The notes beneath the pieces were generated by a model. That model was not told where the DNA came from. It worked only from the letters and a program-made list of their open reading frames with translations, and ran no database searches. From the NCBI GenBank assembly GCA_910586475.1, contig CAJUHM010000024.1:1-36393 (forward strand): 36,393 bases of DNA, in the 5' to 3' direction. Every line of letters begins with the position of its first letter. Position 1 is the stretch's first letter. Shown piece after piece: positions 33,448 to 36,393 of this stretch. The DNA is from an uncultured Muribaculaceae bacterium. Its GTDB lineage: Bacteria > Bacteroidota > Bacteroidia > Bacteroidales > Muribaculaceae. Position numbers and translations under genes: made by a program.

Positions 33448-34890
33448 ATGACAGCATTCCTACTCTCCCTCGCCGTCCTTATCGGAGGCTATCTGATCTA
33501 CGGGGCCCTCGTCGACCGGCTTCTCGCAACCGACTCCGCCCGTCAGATGCCGGCCTACACCATGCGCGACGACATCGACTACCGCCCACTCGCCCCTTGG
33601 AGGGTGTTTCTGATCCAGTTTCTCAACATTGCCGGACTCGGACCGATTTTCGGCGCGATTATGGGCATTATGTTCGGCCCTGCCGCTTTTCTGTGGATCG
33701 CCTTCGGAACAATCCTGGCCGGGGGAGTCCACGACTTCTGCTCCGGTGTGATCTCAATCCGCATGGGAGGACGCTCGCTCCCTGAGATTATCGGCTCCCA
33801 GCTCGGAAAAGGTGTCATGAACTTCACCCGCATCTTCTCAGTGCTTCTGCTGATTCTGGTCGCAGCCGTCTTCGTCATCACCCCTGCCGGACTCCTCTCA
33901 TCGATGACCCCCTCGTGGATGGACAGTTCATTCTGGATCGCCGCAATCTTCATCTACTACATCCTCGCCACACTCCTTCCGATCGACCGGCTCATAGGCA
34001 ACCTCTATCCATTCTTCGGATTCGCCCTTCTATTCATGGCCGCGGGAATCATGATCGTCCTCTTCTTCGGCGACACACAGATTCCCGTATCATTCGCCGA
34101 AGGTTTCCGGACTTATGACTCCCGTGGACTCCCCGTCTTTCCGATGATGTTCGTCAGCATAGCCTGCGGAGCCATCTCCGGGTTCCACGCGACACAGTCG
34201 CCGATGATGGCCCGCTGTCTAACCAACGAAAAACTTGCGCGCCCGATATTCTACGGAGCAATGGTGGCCGAAGGAATCGTAGCCCTCATATGGGCCGCCG
34301 CCGCAGTAGCCTTCACCGGAGGCTACGATCAGCTCGCCGCCTACATGGCCCGCGACGGACATTCCGCAGGAACGCTCGTCCATGACGTCGCCTTCTCCTG
34401 GCTCGGCGTCTTTGGAGGAATCCTTGCCGTCCTCGGTGTCGTAGCAGCCCCCATCACAACCGGCGACACAGCTCTCAGAAGCGCCCGGCTATCCGTTGCC
34501 GACATGCTCGGATTTCCCCAGTCCGGACTCTGGCAGCGTCTGGCCGTCGCCATCCCGCTGTTTGTCCTCACCGCAGCCGTCATGATTATGGATTTCAATA
34601 CATTGTGGCGCTACTTCGCATGGTCAAATCAGACACTTGCGACAATCACGCTATGGGCCGTCACAATCTATCTTGCCCGACGCACGCGCTTCTTTTCTCT
34701 CGCCCTCGTGCCGGCCTTCTTCATGACAACAGTCTCCATTTCCTACATCCTCTGCGCCCCAGCTCCAGAAGGTTTCGGAATTCCGCAGACAACTGCGACT
34801 CTCGTCGGCCTCGCCTGCGCCTGCGCCGCCACCGCAGCCCTACTCATCGGAAGACCTGTAACAACTCAATTCAACCCCGCCAGAAAATGA
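33448..34890 (+). CDS. cstA: CstA-family transporter (carbon starvation protein A-like)
   Basis: Inner-membrane carrier. In E. coli, CstA and its paralogue take up peptides or pyruvate, so the substrate here is uncertain. 480 residues, shorter than the roughly 700-residue E. coli protein but in line with the short form I know from Bacteroidota. Family landmarks: PWRVFLIQFLNIAGLGPIFGAIMG, the GGVHDFCSGVISIRMGGRSLPEIIG loop, ACGAISGFHATQSPMMARC, and VVAAPITTGDTALRSARL. About twelve hydrophobic spans are visible. It lies 12 bp after the PD40 gene. Its stop overlaps the next start (ATGA at 34887-34890), implying translational coupling. Confidence 0.93.
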   Translation: MTAFLLSLAVLIGGYLIYGALVDRLLATDSARQMPAYTMRDDIDYRPLAPWRVFLIQFLNIAGLGPIFGAIMGIMFGPAAFLWIAFGTILAGGVHDFCSGVISIRMGGRSLPEIIGSQLGKGVMNFTRIFSVLLLILVAAVFVITPAGLLSSMTPSWMDSSFWIAAIFIYYILATLLPIDRLIGNLYPFFGFALLFMAAGIMIVLFFGDTQIPVSFAEGFRTYDSRGLPVFPMMFVSIACGAISGFHATQSPMMARCLTNEKLARPIFYGAMVAEGIVALIWAAAAVAFTGGYDQLAAYMARDGHSAGTLVHDVAFSWLGVFGGILAVLGVVAAPITTGDTALRSARLSVADMLGFPQSGLWQRLAVAIPLFVLTAAVMIMDFNTLWRYFAWSNQTLATITLWAVTIYLARRTRFFSLALVPAFFMTTVSISYILCAPAPEGFGIPQTTATLVGLACACAATAALLIGRPVTTQFNPARK

Positions 34891-35702
34891 TTGATTTCCG
34901 CTCAATAACCCGATCTACCGACAGATACAACTTCCATTCCCACACCCAGTTCTGCGACGGCCGCGCAACGATGGCAACAATGACCGAAGCAGCCGTCAGA
35001 ATGGGATTCATCCACTGGGGCTTCTCTCCCCACTCCCCCATCTGCGTCGACTCCCCCTGCAACATGAAAAAGACCGACGTCGCGCTCTATCTCGACGAGG
35101 TCAACCGCCTCAGACAGCTCCACGGCGACTCAATCAACCTCTATGCCGGAATGGAAATAGACTATATCGGACCGGAATGGGGACCCGCGATCCAATATTT
35201 TCAGGAAATGCCACTCGACTACCGCATCGGATCGGTCCACTTCGTCAGATCGCAGGACGACGAACACGTCGACGTCGACGGAAACTTCGAATCATTCCGC
35301 AGAAAAATGGCCATGAATTTCCGCAACGACATCAACTACGTCGTCAACAGCTTCATCGACAGCTCACTTGAAATGGTTTCCCGGGGCGGATTCGACATAA
35401 TCGGACACTTCGACAAAATCGGACACAACGCCTCTCTATTCCAGCCCGGAATCGAAGAGCAACCCTGGTATAAATCACGCATCTGCGAACTGATCGACTC
35501 AATCGCTTCGGCAGGCATCTTTGCCGAGATCAACACCAAAGCTCACGGCCTCCACAACCGCTTCTTCCCCGCATCCGTCCACTGGCACCGGGTTCTTGAA
35601 GCCGGAATTCCGCTCCTCGTCAACAGCGACGCCCACCATCCCGAACTGATCGACGCATCCCGGCCCGAAGCACTCCGGCTCCTCTCGGAGACCGTTCTCT
35701 AA
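34887..35702 (+). CDS. PHP-family phosphatase (histidinol-phosphatase-like)
   Basis: A metal-dependent PHP-domain phosphoesterase. By similarity, the HisK-type histidinol phosphatase (histidinol-phosphate to histidinol). 271 residues, the usual length. Metal-binding motifs in order: NFHSHTQFCDG (residues 14-24), GFSPHSP, AGMEIDYI, IGSVHF, DIIGHFDKI, FAEINTKAH and NSDAHHP. No histidine-biosynthesis gene lies nearby, so a different phosphate ester is possible. The frame is open from 34605 inside cstA, but the ATG at 34887, overlapping the cstA stop by 4 bp, gives the family-like N-terminus. The redoxin lipoprotein follows after 35 bp. Confidence 0.85.
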   Translation: MIDFRSITRSTDRYNFHSHTQFCDGRATMATMTEAAVRMGFIHWGFSPHSPICVDSPCNMKKTDVALYLDEVNRLRQLHGDSINLYAGMEIDYIGPEWGPAIQYFQEMPLDYRIGSVHFVRSQDDEHVDVDGNFESFRRKMAMNFRNDINYVVNSFIDSSLEMVSRGGFDIIGHFDKIGHNASLFQPGIEEQPWYKSRICELIDSIASAGIFAEINTKAHGLHNRFFPASVHWHRVLEAGIPLLVNSDAHHPELIDASRPEALRLLSETVL

Positions 35703-35737
35703 GAGAATCCGTTCAAACCTCCGACAAATTACCTCCC

Positions 35738-36265
35738 ATGCAACTGCCACTCCGGATTCTGGCAACCGCCATTCTCTCATGCCTGCTCTTCGCCTCATGC
35801 ATTCTTGAAGATATCAATTCCCCCGATTCAGACACACCCACGTTTTCACTTCAGCCCGGCGACTCCCTTCCCCACTTCTCCATCGAAATGGACTCCGGAA
35901 CCACCATCTCCACCGATGCTCTCAGAGGCCGGCAGACATTCCTGCTCCTATTCTCCACATCCTGTCCCGACTGCCGGGGCTACCTCCCTGTCATTCAGCG
36001 CTTCCACGAACTCCGTCCCGAAGCCGTAATCCTGGCCATTTCCAGAGAAGAGTCCGCTGAGTCACTCATTGATTACTGGGGCCGCCATGACCTCACCATA
36101 CCCTATTCCGTCCAGACCTCACGCGAAATCTACAATCTTTTCGCCTCCTCGGGAATCCCCCGCCTCTACATCTCCGGTCCCGACCTGACAATCACCCATG
36201 CCTACTCTCCCGAAAAACTCCCCGACTGCTCCACCCTCCTTCAAATCGCCGCCTCCCCACACTAA
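35738..36265 (+). CDS. Thioredoxin-fold lipoprotein (TlpA/redoxin-like)
   Basis: 175 residues. A lipoprotein signal ends in FASC with lipid Cys21. The next residues (ILEDINSPDSD) are acidic, a pattern often linked to surface export in Bacteroidota. The redoxin domain has the active site C76-P-D-C79 (FSTSCPDCRGYLPVIQ) and the cis-proline Pro141 (SGIPRLYI). Family members handle thiol-disulfide exchange in the periplasm or at the outer membrane. The CPDC pair instead of CPPC suggests a different redox potential. It is the last gene of the PD40-cstA-PHP-redoxin run. Confidence 0.88.
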   Translation: MQLPLRILATAILSCLLFASCILEDINSPDSDTPTFSLQPGDSLPHFSIEMDSGTTISTDALRGRQTFLLLFSTSCPDCRGYLPVIQRFHELRPEAVILAISREESAESLIDYWGRHDLTIPYSVQTSREIYNLFASSGIPRLYISGPDLTITHAYSPEKLPDCSTLLQIAASPH

Positions 36266-36319
36266 CCGCCCGACACACCCCATCTCCCTCTGCCACCGCG
36301 GCTTATATAAGTCTATTTG

Positions 36320-36333
36320 TTAGATTTATCTAA
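36320..36333. promoter_or_regulatory. TTAGAT-TT-ATCTAA palindrome
   Basis: A perfect 6-bp dyad with a 2-nt centre, 55 bp past the redoxin stop in AT-rich DNA. Could be an operator of the next gene beyond the window edge. Confidence 0.35.
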
Positions 36334-36393
36334 TAAAACACACGGCAGACGCATCTTAAATAAACTTAACGGCAGTTTACCAATATAAATAGT

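Noticed and set aside
34605..34886. Longer start for the PHP phosphatase
   Set aside because: The extension lies wholly inside cstA in another frame. The ATGA overlap at 34887 is the natural start.
1..36393. CRISPR array, prophage or conjugative element
   Set aside because: No regularly spaced repeats and no phage, integrase or transfer genes. Gene content is housekeeping and envelope.

Overview
The window looks like an ordinary chromosomal segment of a Bacteroidota species, most likely order Bacteroidales. A gut Muribaculaceae-like organism is my best guess, made without a database search. The signs are: several promoters of the Bacteroidota form TTTG-N20/21-TAnnTTTG; almost no Shine-Dalgarno sites; strongly C-ending codons in moderately GC-rich genes; and families typical of the phylum (PCMD domain, DUF4831, OstA-like, an outer-membrane beta-barrel with a carboxypeptidase-regulatory N-terminus, short CstA). 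I see no transposase, phage gene, CRISPR array, rRNA or tRNA.

Layout. 1-206: tail of a gene cut by the window edge. 359-2260 (-): dnaK, with a long divergent control region facing a Tat-signal TIGR04076-like protein (2701-3129). 3156-4109 (-): exported PCMD-like protein. 4498-8971 (-): a same-strand run hpt, adk, proC, proB, proA (purine salvage, adenylate balance, and the complete glutamate-to-proline route). 9155-11800 (+): nnr (repair of damaged NAD(P)H) and a DUF4831 protein. 11957-13029 (-): two small membrane proteins sharing one GYF-like module, fused to TM2 and DUF805 respectively. 13146-15956 (-): a large outer-membrane beta-barrel protein. 16447-16890 (+): a proline-rich lipoprotein. 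17040-21357 (+): pyrG, yidC, ferritin. 21561-21992 (+): a highly charged lipoprotein bracketed by two nearly identical hairpins. 22121-24315 (-): ychF and a diacylglycerol-kinase-family lipid kinase. 24506-31939 (+): guaB followed by two parvulin-type isomerases and an OstA-like protein, an outer-membrane assembly set. 32077-36265 (+): a probable operon of a PD40-propeller protein, CstA, a PHP-family phosphatase and a redoxin lipoprotein.

Most genes are housekeeping (nucleotide, proline and cofactor metabolism, chaperones) or envelope biogenesis. I did not find a clearly new multi-gene system. The most unusual signals are non-coding: (1) a duplicated 52-nt terminator hairpin whose three loop bases are inverted between copies; (2) a dense cluster of TGTCA/TGACA boxes upstream of dnaK; (3) a recurring motif (TAAATTTAAACAG-type) ahead of four genes that all encode exported proteins; and (4) a dyad covering the expected -33 region of pyrG. 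Start codons were adjusted where the longest reading frame ran through a promoter or an upstream gene, notably GTG starts for pyrG and the second isomerase.
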